From contig JAISCU010000460.1 in the NCBI GenBank assembly GCA_031265345.1, positions 1-44,691 on the forward strand: 44,691 nt of DNA, written 5' to 3'. Below are positions 16,729 to 25,446 of the stretch, in pieces (within the stretch, counting starts at the first letter, position 1; every line of letters begins with the position of its first letter). Below the pieces are notes generated by a model, which was not told where the DNA came from, did no database searches, and saw only the letters and a program-made list of their open reading frames with translations. Made by a program: the position numbers and the translations under genes. The stretch is from Bifidobacteriaceae bacterium. GTDB lineage: Bacteria; Actinomycetota; Actinomycetes; Actinomycetales; WQXJ01.

Positions 16729-17664
16729 ATGAACTCCACCCCATCGACGCATCGTCCGGCCAGCGGGACCCAGACGATCATCGAGACCGGACCCTACCGC
16801 GCCACCATCGCCTCAGTTGGTGCGACGTTGCGCCAATTGCAATACGAGGGCCGGGATTTGGTGGTGCCGTTCGCGGCCGACCAGGTTCGGCCGTTCTACC
16901 GTGGCGCGGTCCTGGCGCCGTGGCCCAACCGTGTGATCGACGGCCACTATCTCTTGTCGGGCTCGGCGCAGCAACTTCCGCTGACCGAACCGTCCCGCGG
17001 GCACGCCCTGCACGGCTTGGTCGGATGGCTTGATTTCGCCATTGCCTCCCAGGTCGCCGGCGGCGTCTACCTGGTCCAAGTCGTGGAGGCGCAGGACGGC
17101 TACCCCTGCCGGATCGGCTTGGAGGTGTCCTACCGGCTCGACGCTCTGACCGGGCTCACCTGGCAGGTCACGGCGATCAACTTGGGCGCCACGGACGCGC
17201 CCTACGGCACCGCCCCGCATCCCTATCTGGTGGCCGGGCCCTCCCGCCTGGACGAATGGGAGTTGACCCTTCCGGCGCACAGTTTCATCGAGGTCGAGGG
17301 GCCGCGCCTGTTGCCAGCCGGTCAGCGCGATGTCTCCGGGACGGCTTTCGACTTCTTGTCCGGGCGTCCGCTCGGTTCGGGTGAGGTCGATCATGCGTTC
17401 TCCGACCTGGACTGGGACGCTGACGGGCATGCCAGCGCGGTCCTGCGCGATCCGTCCGGCAGCGGCGTGGTCATGACCTGGGACAAGAGCTGCCCTTGGG
17501 TCCAGGTGCACACGGCCGATCAGCCTTTGCGTGAATACAACCGGCTGGGCCTGGCCCTCGAACCGATGACCTGCCCGCCCGACGCCTTCAACAGCCACCA
17601 AGACCTGGTCTGGCTGGCGCCCGACCAGACCCATCAGGCCACCTGGCAGATCGCCGCCCTCTGA
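16729..17664 (+). CDS. Aldose 1-epimerase family protein
   Basis: The product is a 311-residue beta-sandwich (galactose mutarotase-like) enzyme that interconverts alpha and beta anomers of aldoses. Family signatures are APWPNRV (substrate Asn-Arg), HALHGL (first active-site His), APHPYL (catalytic His) and LALEPMTCPPDAF with the catalytic Glu. Start ATG 16729 has GGAGCGAG upstream. It is divergent from the MsiK-like ATPase, suggesting a shared link to sugar use. It ends at a terminator-like hairpin. Confidence 0.9.
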   Translation: MNSTPSTHRPASGTQTIIETGPYRATIASVGATLRQLQYEGRDLVVPFAADQVRPFYRGAVLAPWPNRVIDGHYLLSGSAQQLPLTEPSRGHALHGLVGWLDFAIASQVAGGVYLVQVVEAQDGYPCRIGLEVSYRLDALTGLTWQVTAINLGATDAPYGTAPHPYLVAGPSRLDEWELTLPAHSFIEVEGPRLLPAGQRDVSGTAFDFLSGRPLGSGEVDHAFSDLDWDADGHASAVLRDPSGSGVVMTWDKSCPWVQVHTADQPLREYNRLGLALEPMTCPPDAFNSHQDLVWLAPDQTHQATWQIAAL

Positions 17665-17690
17665 CAAGGCGAGGTCCCGCCCCTGGTCAG

Positions 17691-17718
17691 CCGGAGGCTT
17701 GACTCTGGAGCCTCCTGG
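17691..17718 (+). terminator. Hairpin after the aldose epimerase
   Basis: GGAGGCT (17693-17699) pairs with AGCCTCC (17709-17715) across a 9-base loop. Outer CC/GG pairs extend it with one bulged base. It starts 26 bases after the stop codon and has no T-run. Confidence 0.55.
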
Positions 17719-17910
17719 CCGCGCTCTATCTGGCTCGTTCCGATGGCCTGGTGCGGTCGGGCCGTGCGGTCCGATGGTCTCGGTGGCGAGGCCATACCGA
17801 ATGCGCGCCCGCGAGGTTCGGCCATCAGTCTGTTTGAGGCGGCGCGGCGGGACTAATGTGGGTCCAAGACCGCGCCCGCCGCGGTGTCCCTCGATCCAGG
17901 AGGTGCCCCC

Positions 17911-18540
17911 ATGAGCAGTCAGCCCTACTACGGCCCTCCGGCCAGGCCAAAGTGGAAGCGCGGCCCCGCCGGGAACGTGATACTGGTGCTGATCGTGTTG
18001 CTGGTGATTGTGGTCGCGGCGGGCCTACCGATCTACCAGTGGGGCAAGGCGAACCTGTGGTGGGACGTGGACGAGGACCTGAAGCCGCTGGTGGACGATC
18101 CGATGGCGGACAAGCGTCTGCTCGGGATGAAGTCGCTGGAGGCGGGCTATCTGCCCGCGGCCGCGGCTCGCGAGTCGGCGTTGGGCAGCCTCCTGGACGA
18201 GATCGGCGTGTCGCCCGGCCCGTGGGTCGACCGGGTGTTCGAGGCGGGCGATCAGGGTGGCCAGGCGGCGTTCGACAGCGTGATCGAGGCCGCGCAGGCG
18301 GAAGGCTGGACCATCGCCAAGATCGACGATACGGACCAATACGGATTCTTCGGAGGCGTCCGCATGACGAAGCCCGCGGGCGACCGCGACATGGAACTCG
18401 TTGTCTACGCCTACGAGTCGACGGAGGGCGGCGACCGGATCAGCCTTGAACTCACCTGGGCGGCCACCGGCTCATGGGGCGGCGCCCCCGCTCCGGCCGG
18501 ATCAGGCGCCTCGGAGATCCTCGCCAATCCCTCGGCCTGA
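17911..18540 (+). CDS. Membrane-anchored protein of unknown function
   Basis: I do not recognise this 209-residue protein. It has a short Pro/Tyr-rich cytoplasmic head (SSQPYYGPPARPKWKRG), then one strongly hydrophobic helix (NVILVLIVLLVIVVAAGLPI, about residues 22-41). The rest, about 165 residues, is presumably outside the cell, with a mixed alpha/beta pattern and no cysteine. ATG 17911 was chosen over a GTG at 17884 because AGGAGG sits at ideal spacing before it. It is the last gene before the left repeat of the T7SS-like cassette. Confidence 0.7.
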   Translation: MSSQPYYGPPARPKWKRGPAGNVILVLIVLLVIVVAAGLPIYQWGKANLWWDVDEDLKPLVDDPMADKRLLGMKSLEAGYLPAAAARESALGSLLDEIGVSPGPWVDRVFEAGDQGGQAAFDSVIEAAQAEGWTIAKIDDTDQYGFFGGVRMTKPAGDRDMELVVYAYESTEGGDRISLELTWAATGSWGGAPAPAGSGASEILANPSA

Positions 18541-18556
18541 TTTGCGGGGGCCTGGT

Positions 18557-18586
18557 CGGCTCGTCAGGTGGGCGGGGTTTCGGATG
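18557..18586. repeat. Left 30-bp direct repeat of the T7SS-like cassette
   Basis: These 30 bases are identical to 20613-20642, same orientation. At the right-hand copy they encode the last codons and stop of otsB (minus strand), so the left copy is a duplicated otsB 3' end. The matching block ends sharply on both sides. Confidence 0.9.
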
Positions 18587-18678
18587 AACTGGGTACCTCA
18601 GTCGCCAGGCTGGTCGCGAGGGGGGCGCCGCGAGGAAGTAAAATAGCCACCAAGCGGCACCACCTGTAAGGAGCCATC

Positions 18679-19020
18679 ATGACCTACCGTTTCACCACCA
18701 GCCCGCCAGAAATCCATGACCTCGCTCACAGGCTTGACACCAAGTTGGCTTACGACCTGGAGGACGCCAGGGGTTACATCGATCACTGGATAGTTCCGAG
18801 GGGCGATGAGGACGGCATGATTGCGACGTACTGCGACACAGCTAGGGGATTGAGCGACGCCATGAAGGCCCACGCGCTCAAAGTGTTCGAAGTGTTGGTG
18901 GCGACCGGAGCTGAACTCCGACGGGTCTCAGCCTACTTTGCTGAGAACGAGTATGAGATCGCGAGGGGTCTTGACACCATGTACGACCGGCACGTCTTCA
19001 CCCCACATGGAGGTCGATGA
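18679..19020 (+). CDS. Small helical protein, EspC/type VII secretion target-like
   Basis: The product is 113 residues, almost entirely alpha-helical by pattern. Two amphipathic helices (PPEIHDLAHRLDTKLAYDLED and LSDAMKAHALKVFEVLVATG) fit the helical-hairpin size of WXG100/EspC-type secreted partners. It lacks a clear W-x-G turn. A TAAGGAG ribosome site precedes the ATG, and a TAAAAT box at 18639-18644 may be the -10. It overlaps the next gene by four bases (ATGA). The family assignment is inference from size, helicity and the WXG neighbour. Confidence 0.6.
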   Translation: MTYRFTTSPPEIHDLAHRLDTKLAYDLEDARGYIDHWIVPRGDEDGMIATYCDTARGLSDAMKAHALKVFEVLVATGAELRRVSAYFAENEYEIARGLDTMYDRHVFTPHGGR

Positions 19021-19757
19021 TGGAACAACCGAGGGACGAATTGACCACTCCGTCGAATGCCAGCCCGATACCGGACTTGGCTGATTTCATCGTGAACCAG
19101 GGTGCCGCAATGCTGGTTAGCCCAACCGCGTGGGCGCTCAAAATCTTGGAATGGTTCAATCACGGCGAAAACCCCTTGGACGTCGTCCTAAAGGAAGTGA
19201 CAGGCGACTGGAACCAGGTGGCGCAGGCTTCGGACGCACTGGATCACGTGGCCGCTTTCTATGAGTCCCTCGTCAACGAGTTGCAGAATCAAGGAAGCGG
19301 CCTGCGCGCCTATTGGCAGGGAAACGCAGCGGACGCCGTCACTGACTATCTCAACGACTTGGCGCGGGCGGTCGAAGAAATGCCATCGGCGCTGAGATCG
19401 GCTTCGAATGACCTGAACGCGCTGGCGGTGGGGATGTTCGAAAACGCGCGCGCCATCTCCGGTGCCCTGCAGGTGGTCGGCGACCTGGTCATCACCATGG
19501 CCGCCACCGCGGCAGCCACGGCGGCGACTGCGGAGACGGGGATTGGGGCGGCCGTCGGTGGCGTCGGTTTGTTGATCGAAGCTGTGGCCCTCGCCAACAG
19601 CATCAAAGCCGTGACGAATACCCTCAACGTCATGCGAATCTCCGTTGGAGGGATCGCCGGATTGACGGCTACCTATCTCAGCACCGTCCATACGGTTAGC
19701 AGATTCGAAGAAGCCGGCGGCGGGAGTCTGCCGTCGTACGATTTCAGATGGGCGTGA
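19017..19757 (+). CDS. WXG-motif protein, putative type VII secretion substrate
   Basis: This 246-residue protein has a central helical pair joined by a Trp100-Gln-Gly turn (AYWQGNAADAV). That turn is the W-x-G hallmark of ESX/type VII substrates. Long Ala-rich helices follow, including a hydrophobic stretch (about 150-200, MAATAAATAATAETGIGAAVG) that could insert in a membrane. The C-terminus is short (GGGSLPSYDFRWA), with no toxin domain visible, unlike polymorphic toxins of this class. It is coupled to its neighbours by overlaps on both sides (4 and 10 bases). Secretion machinery genes are not in the window. Confidence 0.65.
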   Translation: MMEQPRDELTTPSNASPIPDLADFIVNQGAAMLVSPTAWALKILEWFNHGENPLDVVLKEVTGDWNQVAQASDALDHVAAFYESLVNELQNQGSGLRAYWQGNAADAVTDYLNDLARAVEEMPSALRSASNDLNALAVGMFENARAISGALQVVGDLVITMAATAAATAATAETGIGAAVGGVGLLIEAVALANSIKAVTNTLNVMRISVGGIAGLTATYLSTVHTVSRFEEAGGGSLPSYDFRWA

Positions 19758-20140
19758 ACGTGGAACTCACTGACGGTCACCCCGGCGGCGACCAACCTGA
19801 CCTCCTTGACCGGCGGTTGGAACAGTTTCGTAATGACGCGATGCGGGCTCTGGCCGGGCATTCGTCCGACGCTTACGTCAGGGACGCCGCCCAAGAGGTC
19901 ATCGACGGTTCCTTGAGCGTGTCACAATTCGTCAGCCTGCCCAGGGTTTCTGAGACGGTGATGGAAGGCCTGAACGCTTTCCGGAAGCGCCTGCAGGTCC
20001 TGACGCCGGAAGAGGCCCAGGAGATGCGGGCGGTCCTCATCCGGGAGGCTGAAGCCGTCGGCGCCTCGCCGTATGCCGCGATGAGGATCATGTCGGAATT
20101 GCAGGACACCGACGCGGACGCGTTGGAGGTGGAACCATGA
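19748..20140 (+). CDS. Unknown helical protein of the T7SS-like cassette
   Basis: I do not recognise this 130-residue protein. It is hydrophilic and helical, with no membrane segment or signal. Visible segments are LDRRLEQFRNDAMRALAGH, SVSQFVSLPRVSETV and LTPEEAQEMRAVLIREAEA. It overlaps the WXG gene by 10 bases and the next gene by four. In such cassettes a small cytoplasmic protein next to the substrate is often a chaperone or an immunity protein; here that is only position-based inference. Confidence 0.6.
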   Translation: MGVNVELTDGHPGGDQPDLLDRRLEQFRNDAMRALAGHSSDAYVRDAAQEVIDGSLSVSQFVSLPRVSETVMEGLNAFRKRLQVLTPEEAQEMRAVLIREAEAVGASPYAAMRIMSELQDTDADALEVEP

Positions 20141-20532
20141 CCGGGGGCGAGCAGGACGGCGGCGAACCCAGCGTCGGCGCCGACAGGAATGGGAAACCGA
20201 CGAGAGGCGCCAAGACCCTTCTACTGGTGCGGGTAATCGGGGGCGAAGTGAGTCGGGGACATTCCACCGTCCTGGCGTTCATAGTGACGTTCTTCAGCGT
20301 GGTCATAGCTCTCGCCTCCCTGTTGGCGAAACGGGACACGGGGGCGGTAGCCCTGGCCGGGGTGGCCGTGTTCAACGTCGTGTGGTGCATCTGGTTCATG
20401 CGCCGCCTGCGCGCGGAACGGCGGCTACCGCTCGACCCTCCAATGACCCTGGGAACCGCCCTGATCGCGGGCGTGTTCGCACTGGAAATTGTCGCGGTGG
20501 TCGTCGCGGGCGCGATCCGTGCGGCCACCTGA
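20137..20532 (+). CDS. Small membrane protein of the T7SS-like cassette
   Basis: The product is 131 residues with three predicted membrane helices: VLAFIVTFFSVVIALASLL, GAVALAGVAVFNVVWCIWFM and TALIAGVFALEIVAVVVAGA. They follow a charged N-terminal tail of about 45 residues. It starts within the previous gene (ATGA overlap) and closes the four-gene unit 80 bases before the right repeat. It could be a membrane immunity protein or a secretion accessory; no family was recognised. Confidence 0.6.
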   Translation: MTGGEQDGGEPSVGADRNGKPTRGAKTLLLVRVIGGEVSRGHSTVLAFIVTFFSVVIALASLLAKRDTGAVALAGVAVFNVVWCIWFMRRLRAERRLPLDPPMTLGTALIAGVFALEIVAVVVAGAIRAAT

Positions 20533-20612
20533 TCCAGGACGAACCGATGGGCCGGATCAGGAGCCTTGGGGCTCCCGCCGGGCTTGGTGCCTGAGCCGTG
20601 GCGCTTGGCGGG

Positions 20613-20642
20613 CGGCTCGTCAGGTGGGCGGGGTTTCGGATG
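20613..20642. repeat. Right 30-bp direct repeat (native otsB 3' end)
   Basis: Identical to 18557-18586. It contains the final codons and the TGA of otsB on the minus strand, so it is probably the original site and the left copy arose by duplication. Confidence 0.9.
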
Positions 20643-21546
20643 TACGATGCCGCTGGGTGGTCAGGGCGGTTGCGAGGGCTTGGAGGAACGCGGCCACGGC
20701 GGCTGGGTCGGGGAGGCGGAGCTCGGCGGCCGTGGGGCCGGCGCCTACCTTGATGCCGAGGTCGGGAGGGTGGATGGTTCTCAAGGCGAGTTCGTCGGTG
20801 GTGTCGTCACCGGCGAAGACCAACCGGTCGGCATCGGCGGCCTTCTTCAGACGGGCCAAAGCGGCGGCCTTACCCGCTGGCAGGACCGAGACCTCGACCA
20901 CCATCTTGCCCGGCAGGACGTGGCCGCCCAGGGCCTTGCCGAGCTTGACTGCCCGAGCCTCGAGCCGGTCCGCGGCGGCGCGGTCCGTCATAGGGCGCGT
21001 GTGGAAGACGGCCGCGAACGGCTTCGGCTCCACCCAGGCGCCGGAGCCCTCTCCCGCCAACTGCTCCAAGCCCGCCGAAATGGCTTGCAGGCGCTCCCAG
21101 CGCGCGGGCGACAAAGTGACTGGCTCGAGCATGGCGGCTGAATCGACCACCCGCCCGCGCTCCGCGCCGTGCGACCCGACCAGGATTGTCCCGTCCGGTG
21201 GACGCGCCAAGCGGGCCAGATCGGCAGCCGGGCGCCCCGACACCAACGCGAGTTGGACGCGGGCCACCTGGGCCAAGCGGGCCAAGGCCTCCCGCGCCTG
21301 AGGCAGCGGCCGCGAAGCGTCAGGGTCCTCCACCAGCGGCGCCAGGGTGCCGTCGAAATCGAGCGCGACCAGAAGCCTTTGGGCCTGGGCCAGGCGCTGA
21401 ATCGGGCGCCCCCAAGATTCTGGCACCGGGTCACCCCTATCTCTGCCAGCGCTCGCCGCCAGCCGGCCAGCGCTCTCCGCTGCGCCGCCAGCGCCCGCAG
21501 CCGGGCCGCCTCCGCTGGTCGCTGCGCCGCCAGCGCCCGTCACCAT
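20620..21546 (-). CDS. otsB: Trehalose-6-phosphate phosphatase
   Basis: This HAD-family enzyme removes phosphate from trehalose 6-phosphate, the second step of trehalose synthesis. VALDFDGTLAPLV holds the two catalytic aspartates (motif I). ALVSGRP and VGSHGAE are typical, and FAGDDTTDELA is the metal-binding motif IV. Of 308 residues, the first 45 are a Gly/Ala/Ser-rich, internally repeated extension (GAGGAATSGGG type) with no counterpart in the catalytic domain. The gene follows otsA by 15 bases on the same strand. Its last codons form the repeat shared with the T7SS-like cassette boundary. Confidence 0.93.
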   Translation of the reverse strand: MVTGAGGAATSGGGPAAGAGGAAESAGRLAASAGRDRGDPVPESWGRPIQRLAQAQRLLVALDFDGTLAPLVEDPDASRPLPQAREALARLAQVARVQLALVSGRPAADLARLARPPDGTILVGSHGAERGRVVDSAAMLEPVTLSPARWERLQAISAGLEQLAGEGSGAWVEPKPFAAVFHTRPMTDRAAADRLEARAVKLGKALGGHVLPGKMVVEVSVLPAGKAAALARLKKAADADRLVFAGDDTTDELALRTIHPPDLGIKVGAGPTAAELRLPDPAAVAAFLQALATALTTQRHRTSETPPT

Positions 21547-21561
21547 GTCACCACCGCGCCA

Positions 21562-22968
21562 TCACCGTCCCGCCAATGTGGTGAGGAACGAGGTGGCCCA
21601 GGCCGCGACATCGTTCTCCAGCACCCTGCGTCGCAGAGCCTGCATGCGGCGGCGCTGCTCCTTCGGGTTCATGGCGGCGGCGCGCAGGATCGAGCTCTTC
21701 AGCCCGTCGATGTCGTGCGGGTTGACCAACAAGGCTTGGCGCAACTCGTCGGCGGCGCCGGTGAACTCGGACAGCACCAGGGCGCCGCGCCCATCGACCC
21801 GCGAGGCGACATATTCCTTGGCCACCAGGTTCATGCCGTCGCGCAGCGCGGTCACCAGCATCACGTCCGCGGCCAGGTAGAGGGCGGCCATCTCGTCCGC
21901 GTCCTGGTTCTGGTGCAGATAGTGGATGGCGGGCGAGCCGAGCGAACCGAAATCTCCGGCGACCCGCCCGACTGTTGTCTCGACATCGTCCCTGAGGCTC
22001 TGATAGGCGGAGACGTTGCCGCGCGACGGACTCGCCACCTGCACCATGACCACGCCGGGAACTTTCAGACGGCCCTCGCGGAGCAACTCCTCGTAAGCCT
22101 TGAGGCGGTGCGCGATCCCTTTGGTGTAGTCGAGCCGGTCCACTCCGAACAAGATGCAGTCAGGATTGCCCAGCTCGGAGCGGATCTCGCGGGCGCGGGC
22201 CTGGACGCGGGGGAGGCGGGCGCGGGCGTCCACCGCCGCCGAATCGATCGAGATGGGGAACGCCGAGGACAACACGTCGCGGACGGAGCCATCGGATTCG
22301 CGGACCGCGATGTGATGGCCTCGAGTGGTGAGGCCGGTCAGGCGTCGCACGCAGGAACGGAAGTTGCCAGCGTCCTGGGTGCGCTGGAAACCGATCAAAT
22401 CGGCGCCGAGCAGACCCATCAGGATCTCCCGCCGCCAGGGCAATTGCGCGAACAACGCCTCGGGCGGGAAGGGGATGTGGTTGAAGAAACCGACCTTTAC
22501 ATCCGGCCGAAGCTGCTTGATCATGGACGGCACCAGCTGCAGCTGGTAGTCGTGGACCCAGACGGTGCCGCCCTCGGCCGCGGCGTTGGCGGCGGCATCG
22601 GCGAACTTGGCGTTGACCGCCCGGTAGGCCTCATGCCATTCGCGGTGATACTCCGGCTGGGTGATGACGTCGTGGTACAACGGCCACAAGGTGGCGTTGG
22701 AAAAGCCCTCGTAGTAGTCCTCGATCTCCTGGGGCGTGAGCGGGACGGGGATGGACATCACGCCCTCGATCGTGATCGGGTCGAAGCTGAAATCCGGCGC
22801 TCCGGGCCAACCGACCCAGGCCCCCGTGTGCTGGCTCAGCACCGGCTCCAAGGCCGTCACCAGCCCGCCAGGGGAACGCCGATAGGTGAGGGAGCCGTCA
22901 TCGGCCACCGACACATCGATCGGGAGACGATTGGACACCACAACCAGGTCCGATTCCACGGCAGTCAT
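21562..22968 (-). CDS. otsA: Trehalose-6-phosphate synthase
   Basis: This GT20 glycosyltransferase joins UDP- or ADP-glucose to glucose 6-phosphate. The 468 residues show VVVSNRLPI at the N-terminus, the acceptor site WVHDYQLQLVP, FFNHIPFPP, the nucleotide-sugar site GVDRLDYTKGI and LRDGMNLVAKEYVA. ATG 22968 was chosen because AGGAGAG precedes it and homologues begin here; upstream in-frame sequence is not conserved-looking. It is the first gene of an otsA-otsB operon. Trehalose here may serve as an osmolyte or stress protectant. Confidence 0.95.
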   Translation of the reverse strand: MTAVESDLVVVSNRLPIDVSVADDGSLTYRRSPGGLVTALEPVLSQHTGAWVGWPGAPDFSFDPITIEGVMSIPVPLTPQEIEDYYEGFSNATLWPLYHDVITQPEYHREWHEAYRAVNAKFADAAANAAAEGGTVWVHDYQLQLVPSMIKQLRPDVKVGFFNHIPFPPEALFAQLPWRREILMGLLGADLIGFQRTQDAGNFRSCVRRLTGLTTRGHHIAVRESDGSVRDVLSSAFPISIDSAAVDARARLPRVQARAREIRSELGNPDCILFGVDRLDYTKGIAHRLKAYEELLREGRLKVPGVVMVQVASPSRGNVSAYQSLRDDVETTVGRVAGDFGSLGSPAIHYLHQNQDADEMAALYLAADVMLVTALRDGMNLVAKEYVASRVDGRGALVLSEFTGAADELRQALLVNPHDIDGLKSSILRAAAMNPKEQRRRMQALRRRVLENDVAAWATSFLTTLAGR

Positions 22969-23264
22969 TCGGTCTCTCCTGTCAGGCCCCGCTCGGAGCC
23001 CTTGGCCCGGCCGAGCCTGACGTGGGGGCTTGGATGGAGGCACCATTGAGCGAAACTCGGCTCGAGTTTCAACGTTTGCGCCTCCTAGTGGGCTAGCCGT
23101 GTTCGGGCAACTGAACGGTAATGATAGTGCAAAGATTGGTTCGGCGGCCCATTGCGGCCTTGAGCGGCCGGTCCAAAAGAACCGGCACGCCGCCGCCGGT
23201 TGGCCTTAGCGGCCCGATCCGTCCTAAAGTGAGTTGGAACGCCCTGAGATGGAAGGTAGCCCAG

Positions 23265-23858
23265 ATGCGTGACGAGGAAGCCGCGGTTCGCCACTCCGTG
23301 GATGGTTCCCCCCAACCCAAAACGTGGCTGTGGGCACTGATCCTGGCCGTCGTCATGATGGTGGCCGCCGCGCTGCTCTACTTCTTCGTGGTCCGCGAGA
23401 AGCGGATGCCTCCGCCGCCGCCTCCGACTCAGACCGTCACCGTCCAAGCCCCCGCTCCCTCGCCCAAGATCACGCCCTCGCCACGCGAGTCCGGCACTCC
23501 CTTCTACGACCGGTTGCCCTCGACCGTGGGCGCGTTCTCGCTGGTCGGCACCGCGGAGAACACGGCCTGGGAGGAGCTGGGCGCCTTCGACTCCTACACC
23601 TTGACCTATTCCAACGGCACCGACCAGGTCACGGTTCTGGCCGGGCAATGGCGCACCGACGAAGCCGCCGCCGAGGCCTTCGCGTCCCTGGATGGTGCGG
23701 AGGGATGGCCAGGCCCCGACGTCGATCTGGCCTCGAAGACCTGTCCGGAACCGACCGATCCGGACAGCGGGGCGATCTGGGTGAACCACACGGCGGTCTT
23801 CAAGGTCGACGCTCCGGAGGGCGGCGCGGCCGAGTTCTACTGCCGCATGCCTATGTAG
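23265..23858 (+). CDS. Membrane-anchored protein with proline-rich stalk, unknown function
   Basis: A 197-residue protein I cannot assign. A short charged N-terminus is followed by one membrane helix (TWLWALILAVVMMVAAALLYFFVV, about residues 20-43). A proline-rich stalk comes next (MPPPPPPTQTV, PAPSPKITPSP), then a folded extracytoplasmic domain of about 120 residues with two cysteines (TCPEP, FYCRMP) that could form a disulfide. ATG 23265 was chosen for its GGAAGG ribosome site. It lies 70 bases before the ABC transporter pair and may be co-transcribed. It parallels the protein at 17911-18540 in architecture but not in sequence. Confidence 0.7.
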   Translation: MRDEEAAVRHSVDGSPQPKTWLWALILAVVMMVAAALLYFFVVREKRMPPPPPPTQTVTVQAPAPSPKITPSPRESGTPFYDRLPSTVGAFSLVGTAENTAWEELGAFDSYTLTYSNGTDQVTVLAGQWRTDEAAAEAFASLDGAEGWPGPDVDLASKTCPEPTDPDSGAIWVNHTAVFKVDAPEGGAAEFYCRMPM

Positions 23859-23928
23859 ACGAAGCCGACCAGGCGGCATCGGCGATGTGAGTATTGCCAC
23901 GGGCGTCCAACCGCGAGAGGGTTGGGAT

Positions 23929-24675
23929 ATGACAACCGAGCCCCGGTCGCCGCGCGGAGACCAAACCCCAGCGGTCGAGATCAACGGCCTCAAGGTGGTT
24001 CGGGGAAAGCGCGTGGTCCTGCCCGACTTGAGCCTGGCCATACCGCGAGGCCAGGTGGTCGGCCTGCTGGGGCCGTCCGGCAGCGGGAAGACCACCCTGA
24101 TGCGCTGCTTGGTCGGGGTGCAAGTCGTGGCGAGCGGCGCCGTGACCATCCTGGGCCAACCGGCCGGGGCGCCGGGGCTGCGGCCCAAGGTGGGCTATAT
24201 GACCCAATCGCCATCCGTCTACGCGGACCTGACGGTGACCGAGAACCTGGCCTATTTCGGCTCGTTGATCGGCGCTTCGAAAGAGCGGGTGGCCGAGGTG
24301 CTCCAGCAGGTGGACCTGGCCGACCGCGCCAAAGACAAAGTGGTCACTCTCTCGGGCGGGGAGCGCTCCAGGACGTCGTTGGCGGTGGCGTTGCTGGGCC
24401 GCCCCGAGTTGCTGGTCCTGGACGAGCCGACGGTCGGCCTGGACCCGGTGTTGCGCCAATCGCTGTGGCGGCTCTTCCGCGAGTTGGCCGGTGAGGGGAC
24501 CACCCTGCTGGTGTCCTCGCATGTGATGGACGAGGCGACCCGGTGCGATCGGTTGGTTCTGCTCAGCGAGGGCCGCGTCTTGGCGGACGCCACTCCTGCC
24601 GGGCTGCTCGCGTTGACCAACGCCGAGAGCGCCGAGGACGCTTTTCTAGCGCTGGAGGAAGGCGGTGCGCTATGA
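23929..24675 (+). CDS. ABC transporter ATP-binding protein (ABC-2 export type)
   Basis: This 248-residue ATPase shows Walker A GPSGSGKTT, Q-loop YMTQSPSVYADLTV, signature LSGGERSR, Walker B LLVLDEPTVGLD and H-loop SSHVMDEA. It resembles DrrA/CcmA-type exporter subunits, which handle drugs or lipids. ATG 23929 is favoured over a TTG at 23887 by homologue length and a weak GAGAGGG site. It overlaps the permease gene by four bases (ATGA), so the two form one transporter. The substrate cannot be inferred. Confidence 0.9.
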   Translation: MTTEPRSPRGDQTPAVEINGLKVVRGKRVVLPDLSLAIPRGQVVGLLGPSGSGKTTLMRCLVGVQVVASGAVTILGQPAGAPGLRPKVGYMTQSPSVYADLTVTENLAYFGSLIGASKERVAEVLQQVDLADRAKDKVVTLSGGERSRTSLAVALLGRPELLVLDEPTVGLDPVLRQSLWRLFRELAGEGTTLLVSSHVMDEATRCDRLVLLSEGRVLADATPAGLLALTNAESAEDAFLALEEGGAL

Positions 24676-25406
24676 CGCTCCACCGCACCCTCGCGACCAG
24701 TCGTCGGATACTGACCCAGGTCCGCCACGACCCCCGCTCGATCGCCCTCATCATGGTTGTGCCGTGCGTGGTTCTGGGGATCGTGGCATGGATGTTCGCC
24801 GACACTCCGGCGGTGATCGACCGGTTCGGGCCGATGCTCCTGGCGATCTTCCCCGCCTTCGTGATGTTCCTGGTCACCTCGGTGACCACGCTTCGGGAGC
24901 GGACCAGCGGAACCCTCGAGCGCCTCATGACCACTCGCATCGGGAAGGCCGATTTCTTGGTCGGCTACGCCTTGGCGTTCGCGCTGCTGGCGGCGATCCA
25001 GGCGGCCGTGCTGACGCTGTGGGCGCGCTGGGTCTGCGGCATGGACATCGCCGGGTCGCTGTGGGCGCTGATGGGCGTCGCGGTGCTGGACGCCGTGCTG
25101 GGCTCATCGCTCGGACTGGCTGCCTCGTCGGTGGCCAGGACCGAGTTCCAGGCCGTCCAGATGCTCCCGGTGGTGATCGTGCCGCAGCTGCTGATCTGCG
25201 GTCTGGTGATGCCGCGCTCCGACATGCCGCAGTTGCTGGAATGGCTGTCCGACCTGGCCCCGTTCACCTACGCCATCGAGGCCACCACCGACATCGCGGC
25301 CGGGAGCGGCTGGTCCGATTTCGCCCCCGACGCGGGCTTGATGCTGGGCTTCGTGGTCCTCTCGCTCGGCTTGGGGGTCGTCACCCTGCGCCGCCGCACG
25401 GCTTGA
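24672..25406 (+). CDS. ABC-2 type permease
   Basis: The product is a 244-residue integral membrane protein with about six hydrophobic helices. RERTSGTLERLMTTRIGKADF is the cytoplasmic coupling segment typical of ABC-2 permeases (DrrB-like). The late LAPFTYAIEA region is also characteristic. The start is the ATG overlapping the ATPase stop; the frame is open further upstream inside the ATPase gene but is not coding there. It is the partner of the ATPase at 23929-24675, and the gene is followed by a large inverted repeat. Confidence 0.9.
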   Translation: MTLHRTLATSRRILTQVRHDPRSIALIMVVPCVVLGIVAWMFADTPAVIDRFGPMLLAIFPAFVMFLVTSVTTLRERTSGTLERLMTTRIGKADFLVGYALAFALLAAIQAAVLTLWARWVCGMDIAGSLWALMGVAVLDAVLGSSLGLAASSVARTEFQAVQMLPVVIVPQLLICGLVMPRSDMPQLLEWLSDLAPFTYAIEATTDIAAGSGWSDFAPDAGLMLGFVVLSLGLGVVTLRRRTA

Positions 25407-25446
25407 CCCCGCGCGCGCGTGGCCAGGGCTACACGGTGGCGGGAAA

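Noticed and set aside
18679..20532. Prophage or ICE
   Set aside because: No integrase, portal, relaxase or other phage or conjugation gene; only about 2 kb between the repeats.
21169..23049. Long plus-strand open frame opposite otsA/otsB
   Set aside because: Antisense shadow; the minus strand carries clear OtsA and OtsB motifs throughout.
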